64,000 nucleotides of DNA, from positions 3,596,001-3,660,000 of the forward strand of contig NC_084665.1 in assembly GCF_028389875.1 (NCBI RefSeq), written 5' to 3'. Under the pieces are notes generated by a model, which saw only the letters and a list, made by a program, of their open reading frames with translations, ran no database searches and was not told the DNA's origin. Below are positions 1-11,452 of the stretch, piece by piece; the stretch's first letter is position 1; each line of letters begins with the position of its first letter. The position numbers and the translations under genes are program-made. This stretch comes from Rhea pennata (Eukaryota > Chordata > Aves > Rheiformes > Rheidae).

Positions 1-2491
1 AACACAGATGTTAGATATGAGAAATGTAAAAATGAAATCAGGGCCAGATCCTGCATAGATCAAAACACATAGTAAAACTGTCAGGGCTTCAAAGAGGAAC
101 TGCCTGTTTCTTGGTGGTAAACGTGACTAAGCGCTAGATTACTGTGACAGTTTGTTGCAACTTGACTAAATGCACTCCTTGGTCCTGTCCACGTAGCCAG
201 CTTCAAAAGTGGTCACAGATTCCAGATACCCCTTGCTGCTCAGAGAGATGAATTTCTAGTTACACTGAACATTAAGAGTTCTTCTGAATAGCTACAAAAG
301 AGCACTTGGAGATCTGTGGGCCATCCTTTGAAAATACTGGCTTTTCTTCCTCTGTCTGGCACAATGAAAGTTCTCAACTTATCCCTCCTCTTGTAACTCC
401 CTCCACAGCATCCTTGTCCTCCTCAGACCACAATGGCTGAGCAGTGCTGAAGCTGCAGACAGAAGCAAGGCAACCACCATCATGCTGCGCAAGTGGCTTG
501 TTTTGATTTGTTACGCCCGAGAGCTCTGCAGAGTACAGCCTCATCTGAATTTTGTATTTCTGTAGAGGTAACGTACGCCGAATCTTTTTTTTTTTTTTTT
601 TTTTTTCCCCAAACGAAGCTTTCATCTGTCACATCCTTTTTCCTGTCCTACCTTCCAAAAAAGGCCTTTCACACTCTTGAATCAGACTTAACATTCAGCT
701 ACAGTATGGAGAGGGAAAACTATTGGCAGGGAACTTACTAAGAGTGGGACCGGCTTCCACTCTCCACTGCCCTCACTGGAATCAGAGGTTGTCCCACAAC
801 TGAATGCTACTTTCCAGAGGAAAACCTCCACACAGAGGGCTCTCTGGAAATCCATCTAAACTGGGAACTAAAAAAAAAAAGGCCCTTATCAGGACACCAT
901 ATGTGGGCTACTGTGTTTTTTTTTAAAAAAATGAAGCCGTAAGAGTTCAGTATCTTTGGAGAATCCAAACTGGCCCACTGATTGATTTTCTGCTAGGAAA
1001 TCAATTAAGATGGTGAGCCAAGACAAGAACCACTGTATCTTCCTTTTGTTCCTGGGGCTACCACGGCTTACAGTACTTCTGCTCACAAACAGACAAGTCC
1101 AGTACTTCCTGAAGACCAGACACTCTGTGCCAACAAAAGCCACTGCAAACCTGGGTGAGTCTGGCAGTCTCAGATCCACACTATCAGCAAGTCCGAACCC
1201 AGTTATATTCTTGTCTGAAACAGCTTGAGAAAGACAAGCAAGTAGAAAGCTTGGTTTTATTTTCCTAGATTAAAATATTTCACTTACTCCAAGGACTGCA
1301 AATAAAGATGGGTGTTTTCTGAATAGCTCTCCGAAAACATTAGCCACTATTAAAACACTTCCCTTGGTAGGACTTCTTCTATTTTTAACATCTGCAGCAC
1401 TACTTAATTAAAAAATGAGCTATTTTCTATGTTTGCTTGGAAGAAGACACAGGGGACACAGGGCCCACAGAACATATAAATGGAGACTTGAGCTGATACA
1501 AATCAACACTGAAGTCTGACCCACATTTATACAGGTCACTTTATGTCAGCTGAAGCACTGATCCCCAAGCATATACTCTGTATATGAGGCCACGGGAGCC
1601 ACAGCTCTGCGTTCTGCTGAGTGTGAATTTGGCTCTTTCTCTCCTCATGACAGCCTAAGTGCAGCTTTGAGACTGCTTTATGCACTTACTTCCTTGCAAC
1701 AGCAGTGGAAATATAAGCAAGGAGGGGCCTCTCTGCAACACTGGTCCCAAACTAGGAGATCCATCCAGCCTGCTCTTCTCATGGGTGACAGTTTGGTTTT
1801 GGCAAGCGGTGACTCCACAGCACAAACCTCCTCTCTTGCTCTGGGATTGGCACTGTTTATTTAGACTGCTGTAAGCCAAACTGCTCTCACTAAGGATTTA
1901 AATAAAAGGCATAACCTAATGCTGTGGGCTCCACCACAGAAGACTCCACAGCAGAGGTTGCAGAAGGGCAGTGGCTGCCTTCTCCAAAGGGCCCCACGTT
2001 CTGTCTCTAGGTTCAGGTGATCTGACCTCTTTGGTCCCACAAACTTTCCTGGCTGTAAATCAGTGATTAAGTGCAACAGAGAAGGCTATGGCTACTTCAA
2101 GCTGTTACCAGTTTTGCCAAGTTTACAATAAAGGCATTGGGTTTCTTACCAAAAAAAAAAAAAAAAAAAAAAAAAAACCACCACCACCAACAAAAATCAT
2201 TTGACCCAAAGGTGCATCTGGAATGTATATAAAAATGCCTTATCTTACAACATTTTAACAGGATATAATAGATATAATAGAGGCATACAGTAAATGCTTC
2301 TATTATCACTAATACTGTATCATTTTAGTCCTAAGAGAATTGTTCTCATTTGCTCCCCCCTCATTTTTTTTTTTTTTGGGGGGGGGGAGAGGATTTTTTT
2401 CTAATACCTGAAACCAAAGCAAGTTTCCCTACTTTTCTCTAGCATGTTCAGGCAGCTTGCTCCTCCACTCTGATCAAATCTGCCCACTTAC
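1..2491 (-). other. PLEK: PLEK intron 1 (partial)
   Basis: This is non-coding sequence downstream of the PLEK exon 1 donor. I looked on the minus strand for the expected PH-domain exon (the tryptophan-rich stretch after YLVKKG) and did not find it. Contents are AT-rich unique sequence, a 22-T run at 585-606, a 27-A run at 2151-2177 followed by CCACCACCACC, and a T11/G10 block around 2367-2388 about 105 bp from the exon. Confidence 0.7.
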
Positions 2492-2539
2492 CTTCTTAAC
2501 CAAGTAGCCCTCCCTTATTCGCATTGGTTCTCGCTCCAT
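2492..2539 (-). CDS. PLEK: Pleckstrin, first coding exon (partial gene, rest beyond left edge)
   Basis: Read on the minus strand, the ATG at 2539-2537 opens 16 codons giving MEREPMRIREGYLVKK, followed directly by a consensus donor GTAAGT at 2491-2486. This matches the known pleckstrin N-terminus (Met-Glu, then a basic RIREGYLVKK), which begins the first beta strand of the N-terminal PH domain; this bird version has two extra residues near the start compared with the human form I recall. The start context is good (G at -3, G at +4). Pleckstrin is the major PKC substrate of platelets and leukocytes and binds phosphoinositides at the membrane through two PH domains flanking a DEP domain. The next exon, carrying the rest of the first PH domain, was not found between 1 and 2491, so the window ends inside intron 1. 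The gene is divergent from CNRIP1, as expected from synteny. Confidence 0.9.
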
Positions 2540-2697
2540 GGCTCAGGCAATCCTGGTCGCAGGTCTAGCAGAAGTGGCTCTTCTGGCAGCAGGGTCTGTG
2601 AGCTGCTGTTTTTACAGTGCAGCCGTGTCACTTTCACAAGTTCCTCTGCCTGGTAATCACATGAAAACAGGCCCATTTCCTCTTACAGAGTGACAGA
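2540..2697 (-). other. PLEK: PLEK 5' untranslated leader (approximate)
   Basis: This is the inferred leader between a start site about 25-30 bp downstream of the TATA box and the PLEK ATG. On the minus strand it contains two upstream ATGs: one at 2676-2674 opening a 53-codon frame that overlaps the main start out of frame, and one at 2662-2660 followed immediately by TGA. The true cap site is unknown, so the upstream ATGs may or may not be in the mRNA. Confidence 0.45.
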
Positions 2698-2721
2698 TAG
2701 GGAAACGCAGAAGCACATGTA

Positions 2722-2729
2722 TATTTATA
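2722..2729 (-). promoter_or_regulatory. PLEK: Probable PLEK TATA box
   Basis: On the minus strand this reads TATAAATA, about 185 bp upstream of the PLEK ATG. A GGAA (ETS-type) core in GAGGAAAT lies just downstream near 2676-2684, which would fit a blood-cell promoter that uses PU.1-like factors. The surrounding sequence is not GC-rich, unlike the CNRIP1 and PPP3R1 promoters. Location and motif are seen; function is inferred. Confidence 0.5.
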
Positions 2730-3308
2730 GGTTGCCTCTCTGACACAACAGGCAAGAGCTCTACAGAAAGCACAACTGCATCAAATGCTGCCAAGCTCAC
2801 CTGCAGAACCCTGGGAAATTAAGCATTAACCAAGAATTCAGGCCCACTCTGCAAACACAAGAGCTCTAGCAAAACAAAGAAGAGGATGGTGTTTCATGCT
2901 GCTCCTTGATACAAGCCAAAGGGTCTCATGGACCTGCTTCCAGCTCACCAGCTTTGTCACTGTGTCACTTCAACCCATCTTTGAAGCTTTGCTTCCAGTG
3001 CACGTAGTTAACAGCGAGCAGGAGGACCCTTGCTGTATTAATGATGATGCGCCCTCTGCTGATATCAGAAACAATCTGTTTATCAGACTTGATCGAGTTT
3101 TGGAGTTTAATGTTGAGGTGTTCCATGGATGTTAGTAGGCACAAATGTATCTGACTCTAACATTACACAAAGCACCACAGCACGCAGCTTTCCATGAGTA
3201 TCTTTTACTTGTCACAGAGCTTATTCAGCTATGTTTGGTATGTGATTGGTAGAAAAAGCATTTTTCAGTTGATATATACCAAAGTCACGCTCTTTTTTTT
3301 TCCAAAAC

Positions 3309-3356
3309 AGGAGGAAGGGTGGTGACACACAGGAGGGAAGGGTAGTGACACATAGG
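3309..3356. repeat. Imperfect 22-23 bp tandem duplication
   Basis: Two adjacent copies of a unit reading GGAAGGGTGGTGACACACAG, the second with GTAGTG and CATAG, followed by a partial third GGAGGGAA. The copies differ at a few positions, so the duplication is not very recent. Confidence 0.7.
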
Positions 3357-6300
3357 AGGGAATAAGCAGGCTGCTGCATTGTCAAGGGCAAAGTAATCTC
3401 ACAAGCAGAAGACTCAGAATCACCTTCAGAGCTGGGCTCAGGGAGATCAGGGCTGTGCCCAGAGTTACTGTCCGTCTCCTCTGCCTTTTGCAAAGGTCTT
3501 TCACTCCAGCAGGCATAAAGCTTCCTCCAAAAAGCAGTGCTCCACAGGCCATGGCCGGTGTCTTCTGCAGCACTCCAATCTCCACTGCTGAATTCTCCCT
3601 CCAAAACTCTTTCCTCGGGCAGAAATTCCTGCTCTCCGTATGGCGCTCAGTTAGTCTCAACTTTTAGTCAGGAGTATACAGATGTCTGACAAGGTCTGCA
3701 CTAGAGGATCAAGTGGTAAGAGCCCTCAGAGACTCTCTAGCCTTTCCTCACCAATGCCTATTTAGTGATTCTCCCATGGTGGAGATTCCACTCTTTCCTA
3801 GGCAATCTGTATTAGCGCTCCACTATCTCAACTGCTCAATGTTTTTCCCACTGTCTGAAGCAAGATTTTCCCAACATGATTTCAGCTTGCTACTTTTGTC
3901 CTATCAACCACGGACAGTGAGAACGGATTGCTCTCTTCTTTGCAGAGGCAATGTTACATGGTTGCTATGCCACAAAGAACCAATTTCTGCTGGCTAGAAA
4001 GCACTACTAGACTGCAGAATTAGATCAGTAATCTGGGTAGTCTTTAGCGAAGCTGCCAGGGGGTTTCCACCTCGTGAGCTCCAAAGTCAAATTTTCTGCT
4101 TTAAGCCTGCTCAGACATTTTGTAACTAGCTATTCCTTAAATGACTTCTCCAGTCCCACCATCAGGGAGAGCACCTTTCCATACAAGCAGTCTCAGGCCA
4201 TGTGCTTTGTAGGACTTTCTGTCCAAAGCATAACTTTGAGTGAAGTTGTCACAAGCAATTTTTATATACTTTCAGGTTTTTATTCAAGTGTCTTTTCCAG
4301 AATCTAAAGAAGCTTATTATGTTGTCTCTTTGCCCATGTAAGTCACATTATGCCACGGCCTTGATTCTCATTAAAAAACCTAGATTGCGACCAAACCAAC
4401 CACCCATTAGGTAGTTTGCAAGTCAAAGATTCATTATATGCTTTTCAATTTTCTGATTGCCAAATATACTTGACACCAGCCAACAGATTCTAAAATCATT
4501 AGGTGGAGGACAGAAAAATAGAAAATTATATATAGCTTGTAAGCTTCATGCTCTTTGGAAACCAAACAAAGCTGAGTTCCATCTTTGGGAAAGCTAAACA
4601 CTGATCAAAAGCTTTGTTAAAAGCTTTGTTTCACATTTGCAGTAATGAATCTGACTATCAGCCCCAGGATATGGAATGAATTTAAGATGCATTCCTGAGT
4701 TTTTAGATGATATAGATTCAAATTTCTTTGCGTTGTTTCCAGCATGGCTCCCTTCAGCTTCTGTAAGCCTTAAAATGATACTTGATGTCCTCCAAAGCTT
4801 GTAGACTCTTCTTGTATAATGTCTTTTTTTTTTGCCAAGTAATTTCTTCTGCACTAAGAAGGTGGATTATTTCCTTCTCTTCCCTTTCATTCCAGTGGTT
4901 CCATCTTTGGGAAAATGTACACTATTTCTGCTCTGACAGAACAGATAACCAAGAAATGCAGGTCATTGACAAAGACTACTCAAACTAAATCTCCTTCATA
5001 TTTCTGGAAGCCAAATTATCCTTTTATTAGCTGCCTTGAAGCCATAATGCTACAGAGCTTGGGGTGAGCATTACAGACCAAGCACTAGCTCACAGTTAGC
5101 TGCTCCTTCTGTCCTTACCTTGTTGCCCCTCAGATCTGAGAAAAAGAAACCTCTTCCCCTGCTGGAAGAACTTACGGGGTACTAAGAGAGAAGAATCTGC
5201 CAGCATTTTCCTCTCTTTAGGCAGTCTTTGCACAGGTCTTCTCCTCAGCAGGAGGAATCTCTGCTCTGCTCTCCAGCTCCTATTAGTTCAGTGTTTGCGC
5301 TGAGTCACGAATATAGACCCTACATGATAAACTGATGATAAGCAGGGTCCAGGAACAGCTCCTCTTCCACAAGACATCCATGTGACCTTACATTAAAAAG
5401 TGGTTTAATACCAACAGAAAAAGATAAACAAAAAAGATAAACAACAAACTGTGCAAAGAAAACTCAGCCTCTCTTTTACCTGCATGAAAAGCCCCTAGAG
5501 ATGTGTGAAATGCAATTATATAGTGGCACCCAGCCAGTAACCCCACAATTTACTAGTTACTTAAGCAATTCAAAGCATAAAGTTATCATCTTCCAGGATT
5601 AGCTGGAAGCAACTATTTTTATAATATTTATAATATTTGTTTTCTCTATGTTGTTTACACTTCATCCTCAAAGCTCACCTGTTCTTTTGCTAATCTGAGA
5701 TATGTTACTGGAACAATCCTTTTAACAGTGAGGCTTGATTTCATTTATCACCCATCATCACTTGGAAACCAGCCCTTCATCTTCCCCCAAGCCAAGACAT
5801 GCTGATCAGTTAAGTCATTCATGTGGAACAAGACGCTATTTAGCCATACGGTGGCCATGGTGGGGTGCAAGGGACAGGCTGGACTGCTGATGCAGGTCTT
5901 CTCTGTGCAGCTATTTTTGAAGAGCAGCACTAGACATAAAGGAGAGAGGAAGGGCTATATTTCTTCCAGCTCTCCACACAGGCGAGGACACAGCTTTAAT
6001 CTGGCAAAAAGAGAAAGTAACTTGCATCATGAAAACCTGCTGTAAAACTTTACCTGTTTCCCCCATTTCTGTCCAAAGTAGGTAAGGTGCGAGATGCAGA
6101 GTCATAAACATATGCTGCAATAGCACAACCTGCAGCAGAGCTGATCATCTTAGCTCAGTTTATTGCCAAGTGATCTGTTCTTGCATGGCAGATCTTGCTG
6201 CTGTGCTTCTTCACAAAATTCTGTTTTCTGCCACATTAGGGCCTGCTCCTGCAAACATTAAAAAAACAAAACAAAAAGTGATCAACTGTATCGATTTGAG

Positions 6301-9300
6301 CAGGGGATCCAGCTGAGAGACTAATGGCCTTTATATCCAAAGCTCAAACTATCCAGACAAATAAATGCATCAGCTGCAAGGAAGACATGAGCAATTGCTT
6401 ATCTTGCAACATTAACTCCACTTCTCCCAATACTAGCCCTCACACTGCTGTTCTTTAAGTATGTTTGCTCTGCTTTATGTGCTGTAAGGCCACTCGATCT
6501 GGTTGTAGAGCACATAGGTTCTCCAGAAATATGCATCATTCCAGCAAATCAAGCTGCATTTCAAGGTAAACTCTCTATCAACTGCTTTATGTTCAAACGA
6601 TTACCTACACAGGAAAATTAACATAAGCAAGTGATTTGTGAAGGCGATAAATAAAGACAGTCTAACTTTATAGTTCATTAACACCCTTTACCGCTTCTGC
6701 TTGGACACAGAGGTCTCAACAGAACCACAGTATTAAACTGAAAGTTGGCAGGTGCGAGTCCCAGCACAATTTGCTCCATACAGCATCACACATATGCTTA
6801 TGAGAATGAGAGACTGTGGCATTGCATTCACTTCTCAAAAATAAACCGAGACCCAGAGCATTTCCAAAATTAGCACCATGTTAAAAAAAGTAATCAAAGA
6901 GAGGGGAAAAAATGAAAAGATCATTACAGGTATCATCGACATCACCTTGGAATCCAAAGGTTGTGGGCTGGCTGTCATAAATAAACCATCTTGTTCTGAC
7001 CTCAGGCACATTTCATACATTTAATTCTTGCAGAGCTATGCAGCAGGATTAGTGTACTAACTGGAAAATGGGAAGGACTGCATAAATAGGAACACTGAAA
7101 AGCTGATGCAGTTGACGTTATCATGTGTACACAGACCATACTAAGTGGATTCAGGTGAGATGCCAAATGGACATCTCCAGGCAAATTGGGCCAATGCATA
7201 TTACCCTTAACATAGGCTACTATGCACACATATTAGCTCTGACCTTTCACTGAATTAAAGTCAGCCTCACCTGTGACTTACTCAGTTCTCTCCTATGGTA
7301 TTTTCCCTTAAGTGGCACAAGCAGGTGACAAAGCCAAAGTAGGAAAGCCTTAGGGACAAGAGAGATGTCTAGAAGAAGACACAGCAGTGTGAGAAGACTT
7401 TCCTTGTTCTGGGAAGAAGAACAAAGATGAGAATGGCTAAGCATGGTGGCTGCAGTTCAGCTGAAGGAGCCCTCCAGCCCAGCATGCTGAGGGGCTTGCT
7501 AACTAACAGCCTCAAGAAAGCAAGGGAGACCTCACCTCACAAGGAAGTGCTGCAATGTCCCAAGCCTCAGGAAAGGGAATTACCTTAGCATACCTTACTA
7601 AACCCAGACAACAGGCTGCGGCTTCTCCAATGCTAGGAGAACGAAAAGTAGATCTGAAGGGTAAAAAAAACCCAACCCCCCCCAAAACCGCATATTAAAG
7701 ACTTAAAAGGTTTTTAAAACAACCAACCAACCAAACAAACAAATAAAACAAATCTCCAAGGCACATAGGCATGGAGAACGCAAGGAAGGACATATAACTT
7801 TATCTACTTGCTCACGGAAGCAAGTTATTGCTGTGGCTTGAGAGAATATCAAAATGACGCCTTGCCATAAATGCCATGAAGATATATTTAGCCTTGTAAC
7901 GGACAGCTCATTTGTTCTATGCTTCTGGCAAAAACCACACAGCCTCCGTCTAGCTACAGATGTTTGGCTCTTATCAGAACCACAAGCAGTTGGTATCAGA
8001 GCACAGTGGGGGCTCTCTCTTCCCCCTGCAGGCCAGGGCACCAGGCCCATCCCACTGCCCCCAGCAGGGAAACAGGGCAGGCCAGACTGGCAATGGAAGC
8101 AGCCCAGATCTCCAGACAATTTCAGGGCAGTAAGGTAGACCAGATGCCAGGCAAGGAAGTCAATCCACACATTATGATCAGGTCTAGTGAGCATAACCAG
8201 GGTCAGACACAGTCAACTGAACAGGTCCGTACTAAAAGGGTACAGCTGAGGCCATCAGGCTGGGATCTGGACTAGTGGGCCCATTGCCAAACACTAGCAT
8301 AGCTAGAACCAAGCTGGAGACCAGCACTCCCACAGCGTCACTAGGAAAGAGACTGACAACCCCAGGCTGAGCTTAAATAGAGTCCCTGGGCCATAGGTGG
8401 TGGGGAGTGTTTGGGAGGCCCTGGGTGAGGATGGTCAGAGCCAGTAAAGCTATTAGTGCCCTCAGGGTACTGACAGTTTATCAGTGAGCGAGAGACAGCT
8501 TGTTGTGGGGGATTCTTTGTTTTTTTTAATTGTAATTTATCAACCATAATGTTGACCATTTGAGTAATTCTCCCTGTGAGTGATAAAGTGGGTAGCAGTG
8601 CTGCAGCTACAGAACTAATCTCCCAGAAAGGCTTAAGAAAGGCAAAACTCTCTATGATCTACACTGATAAAGAGCATCATCTGGTAGAGGTAGATAACTG
8701 AATAAGATAAAGGCATAAGAAGTTATTAGATTGATAAAAAGAAAGGCAATGCCTACATTTAAAATTACTTCCTCATAATCGTTCCACTGTCATAATGTTT
8801 CAGTTTCAAATGGTAAAATTGTTTCTTGGTCTATGCATACATGATCCATAATAATGATGCTTTTTAAGTTCTTCCTCATGTTTGCCATTTTGTGCCATAG
8901 TGTACTGGAATAAAATCACAAATGGAGTTTTGTCTAGAGAAAGATGATTGTTCAGGCAGAAATAATGGGGGAAAAGCCTCGTTATAGATCTGCCCTTATG
9001 CGTACTTGGGAAACTAATTGCAATCAATGCTTTCAGCTACACACAATTTACTACAACGTGATATATCTGGCTCATGAGAGAAGTAGAACTGATCTCTGGC
9101 AATAGCCATTATTCTGTACACCACTTTAAGTGACACTACCAGGTTCCTCTTCTAAGGTCTCTGTGGTTTCTTACTGAATTACATTTAAACACAGTGGGAA
9201 TTGCTGCAAGCAAAACTTTCACCAAGCCACAAAACACAACATTTCTCACCAGAATGTAATGAAAAAAGAGAAGCGTCTTACAATAAGGAAACAAGATATG

Positions 9301-9806
9301 GAGAGATGCACAGGTGGTCTTCCTTTTTGTGGAGCCATGAGATAATGAGATATTTGTCTATATATAGCAGTTGGTGCCTCATCTTAAAACCTGTGCATAC
9401 CAGTTGATTATCTGATACTTCCAAAATATTTCCAAAACCATTTAGTGTTAGCCTAGAAAATGAAAAGTTGGAGGGATTCATTTCACCTAAAGGCTCTGAG
9501 GACCTTTACAGTCAGCAGAGATCTAGGCAATAAATTAATGGAGCTCAGTGCATGACTCACATGATAAATGTTGGCCCCTACTGTGGGATGAAATGCTCCT
9601 ACAACTTACTAACTCTATTGATTAGATGACCTTTCGCTATACAAATTTTAGATGATTCATCAAGCAGCAAAGTAGATCTATAGACAGATGCATCCTACCC
9701 TAAATACCTTTATGTCAGGAGGATTTGAGTTAGCCTAACAATACCCAAAAGACAGACACTAATGTTGAAAAGGCTGCTACCATACCATATAGAGGGAAAT
9801 GTTGGT

Positions 9807-9807
<1 letters not shown>

Positions 9808-9835
<28 letters not shown>
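9808..9835. repeat. Poly(T) run, 28 nt
   Basis: An uninterrupted T28 run. No retroposed gene body was recognised on either side, so it may be a slippage-expanded simple repeat or the tail of an unrecognised short element. Confidence 0.8.
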
Positions 9836-9839
<4 letters not shown>

Positions 9840-10259
9840 GCATTTGTTCCAGTCTTTGTTGTTCAGTGGGAGAAGCAGCGACTCCATTTTGCAACCACTT
9901 CCCCATGGGGGAGTCCCTGCTGCCAGTGACTGCCATGGGAAGTGGGACGTTACTTACAGAACTCAAGACATACATAGTTCTGGGATGGAAGGATTGTCCC
10001 CCTCCCTTATCATTGTGGAAATCTTGCTGTTTGGATACCTAACAAACATTATCCTTAGCTAGATACTTAATCAAGGTAAATACAGCAGGATTTCTGTTAT
10101 AGTGGTCAAGTTTTCAGCAATATATATTCTTCTGCTCAATGTTCATAAAAAAAATATTCCCTAAGTAACATGCATACACAAATAAATGCAGCTAGGTAGT
10201 ATGAGATTTTCCATCTAGCTTGCAAATGCTACATTTTACCAACATGTGTATACCCCAGT

Positions 10260-10290
10260 TAAAAAAAATAAAAAATAAAATAAAATAAAA
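10260..10290. repeat. AAAAT simple repeat
   Basis: An A-rich microsatellite with four roughly regular AAAAT units, ending at GGTCAG. It lies about 480 bp upstream of the CNRIP1 CpG island. Confidence 0.8.
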
Positions 10291-10800
10291 GGTCAGTACA
10301 GCACAACTGTAGTTGATCAAGCTGTGAAATTCTCCCCATGAATTCATGAGCTCTGCCACAATATTAAATCAAGCAAAAGATACATTTATGGTCTGAATCA
10401 TGTGTCAGCTATGAGAATGCTGCAGTTTTAACCGTAAACAGAAACAAACGCAAAATAAGGGAGAGGTTGTACAGGCCTCCCACTCCTGAGTCAAAAGCCA
10501 TCTCTAACTGGGATAAGATCAATGGAAAGATGAATTATAGTACATCTTTCAATTTCAAAAGTCTCTCTCCTTGAAGAAACAGTACCAGCCATAGCTAGAA
10601 AATGCCATTACAGCTAACAAAATAAAGCTGTGAGCTGATACAGCAATTTCAGTATTTCTCCTCTTAAAACAAGAAGATTGTGATAAAGTGGTAAGAAAAG
10701 ATCCTAGCAGAAACTCTGAACCAAATATCGATGCTACTGAAACGAAAGGCTGGCGAGGCCGGGCAGCAGCACTCCGCGGTGCCGGGCGCACCCGGCTCGG

Positions 10801-10825
10801 CCCGGCCCGGCCCGGCCCGGCCCGG
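10801..10825. repeat. CCCGG pentanucleotide repeat
   Basis: Five perfect CCCGG units, with a variant unit just before, at the upstream edge of the CNRIP1 CpG island. A related CCCCG array lies 50 bp further on (about 10876-10903). Confidence 0.9.
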
Positions 10826-11273
10826 CGGGACGGCCGCGGCGCTGTCCGCTCCCGTGGTGCTGAACCGCAGCGGGACCCGCCCCGCCCCGCCCCGCCCCGC
10901 CCGGCTCGGCTCGGCTCCTGTGTGCTCCCCCTCCGGATAAACCGCGGGATTAAGACTGCGGTAATTGAGGCCGGATTAACTCCCTGGAAGCCGGCTGAAA
11001 TTTGAACAGCTGCAAATATTCCCAAGCCGGGAGCGAGGCATCGGCCGCACAGATGCGGCACCGTGATTGGAAGGAGTGGGGGGAGGAGGGGAAAAAAATG
11101 TATCATCCTCTGCTTTTGGGAAGGGCTGGGCTGGCTCGGTCTGGCAGCCCCTCCTCTTCCTCCTCCCTCCTCCTCTTCCTCTCCCTCGCCGCCTCAGTCT
11201 TCTCTCCCGGCAAGCCACCTTCCGCGGAGGGGGGAAGAGACAAGCGCAAACCCCACAGCCCCCGCGACACGCA

Positions 11274-11452
11274 ATGGGCGACATCCCCAACCTCGTGAAA
11301 ATCAGCGTCTCCCTCAAAATCCAGCCAAACGATGGGGCTGTGTATTTCAAGGTGGACGGGCAGCGCTTTGGCCAGAACCGCACGATCAAGCTGCTGACTG
11401 GGGCCAAGTACAAGATCGAGGTCGCCCTCCGGCCCGGCACCATTCAGGCCAC
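11274..11452 (+). CDS. CNRIP1: Cannabinoid receptor-interacting protein 1, exon 1 (residues 1-59 and part of 60)
   Basis: The ATG at 11274 opens [14 protein letters not shown], followed by the highly conserved stretch [18 protein letters not shown] at residues 26-43, which identifies CNRIP1 (CRIP1). The exon runs 179 nt and ends with two bases of codon 60 before a perfect GTAAGT donor at 11453. The protein is a small cytosolic beta-rich factor that binds the C-terminal tail of the CB1 cannabinoid receptor and modulates its G-protein coupling; it is mostly neuronal. I chose this ATG because it aligns with the vertebrate N-terminus (MGD). The frame is also open upstream back to about 11067, but without an ATG. 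The exon lies wholly inside the CpG island. Confidence 0.97.

Larger units (their letters stand above)
2740..10740. other. Intergenic region between divergent PLEK and CNRIP1
   Basis: About 8 kb separate the two divergent promoters. I see no coding exon with convincing splice sites or family similarity. It holds a 22-23 bp imperfect tandem duplication near 3309-3355, a GC-richer block at about 7985-8420, a 28-T run at 9808-9835 and an AAAAT simple repeat at 10260-10290. The rest looks like unique AT-rich sequence. Regulatory elements for either gene may be present but cannot be read from sequence alone. Confidence 0.6.

Noticed and set aside
7985-8010. TGGTATCAGAGC, resembling a retrotransposon primer-binding site
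   Set aside because: This matches the plant initiator-tRNA type. The vertebrate initiator tRNA end differs (its complement begins TGGTAGCAGAGG), and no LTR precedes it.
10555-11106. 183-codon minus-strand frame over the CNRIP1 promoter
   Set aside because: Its Pro/Arg/Ala-rich middle is simply the translation of the GC pentamer arrays, with no family similarity.
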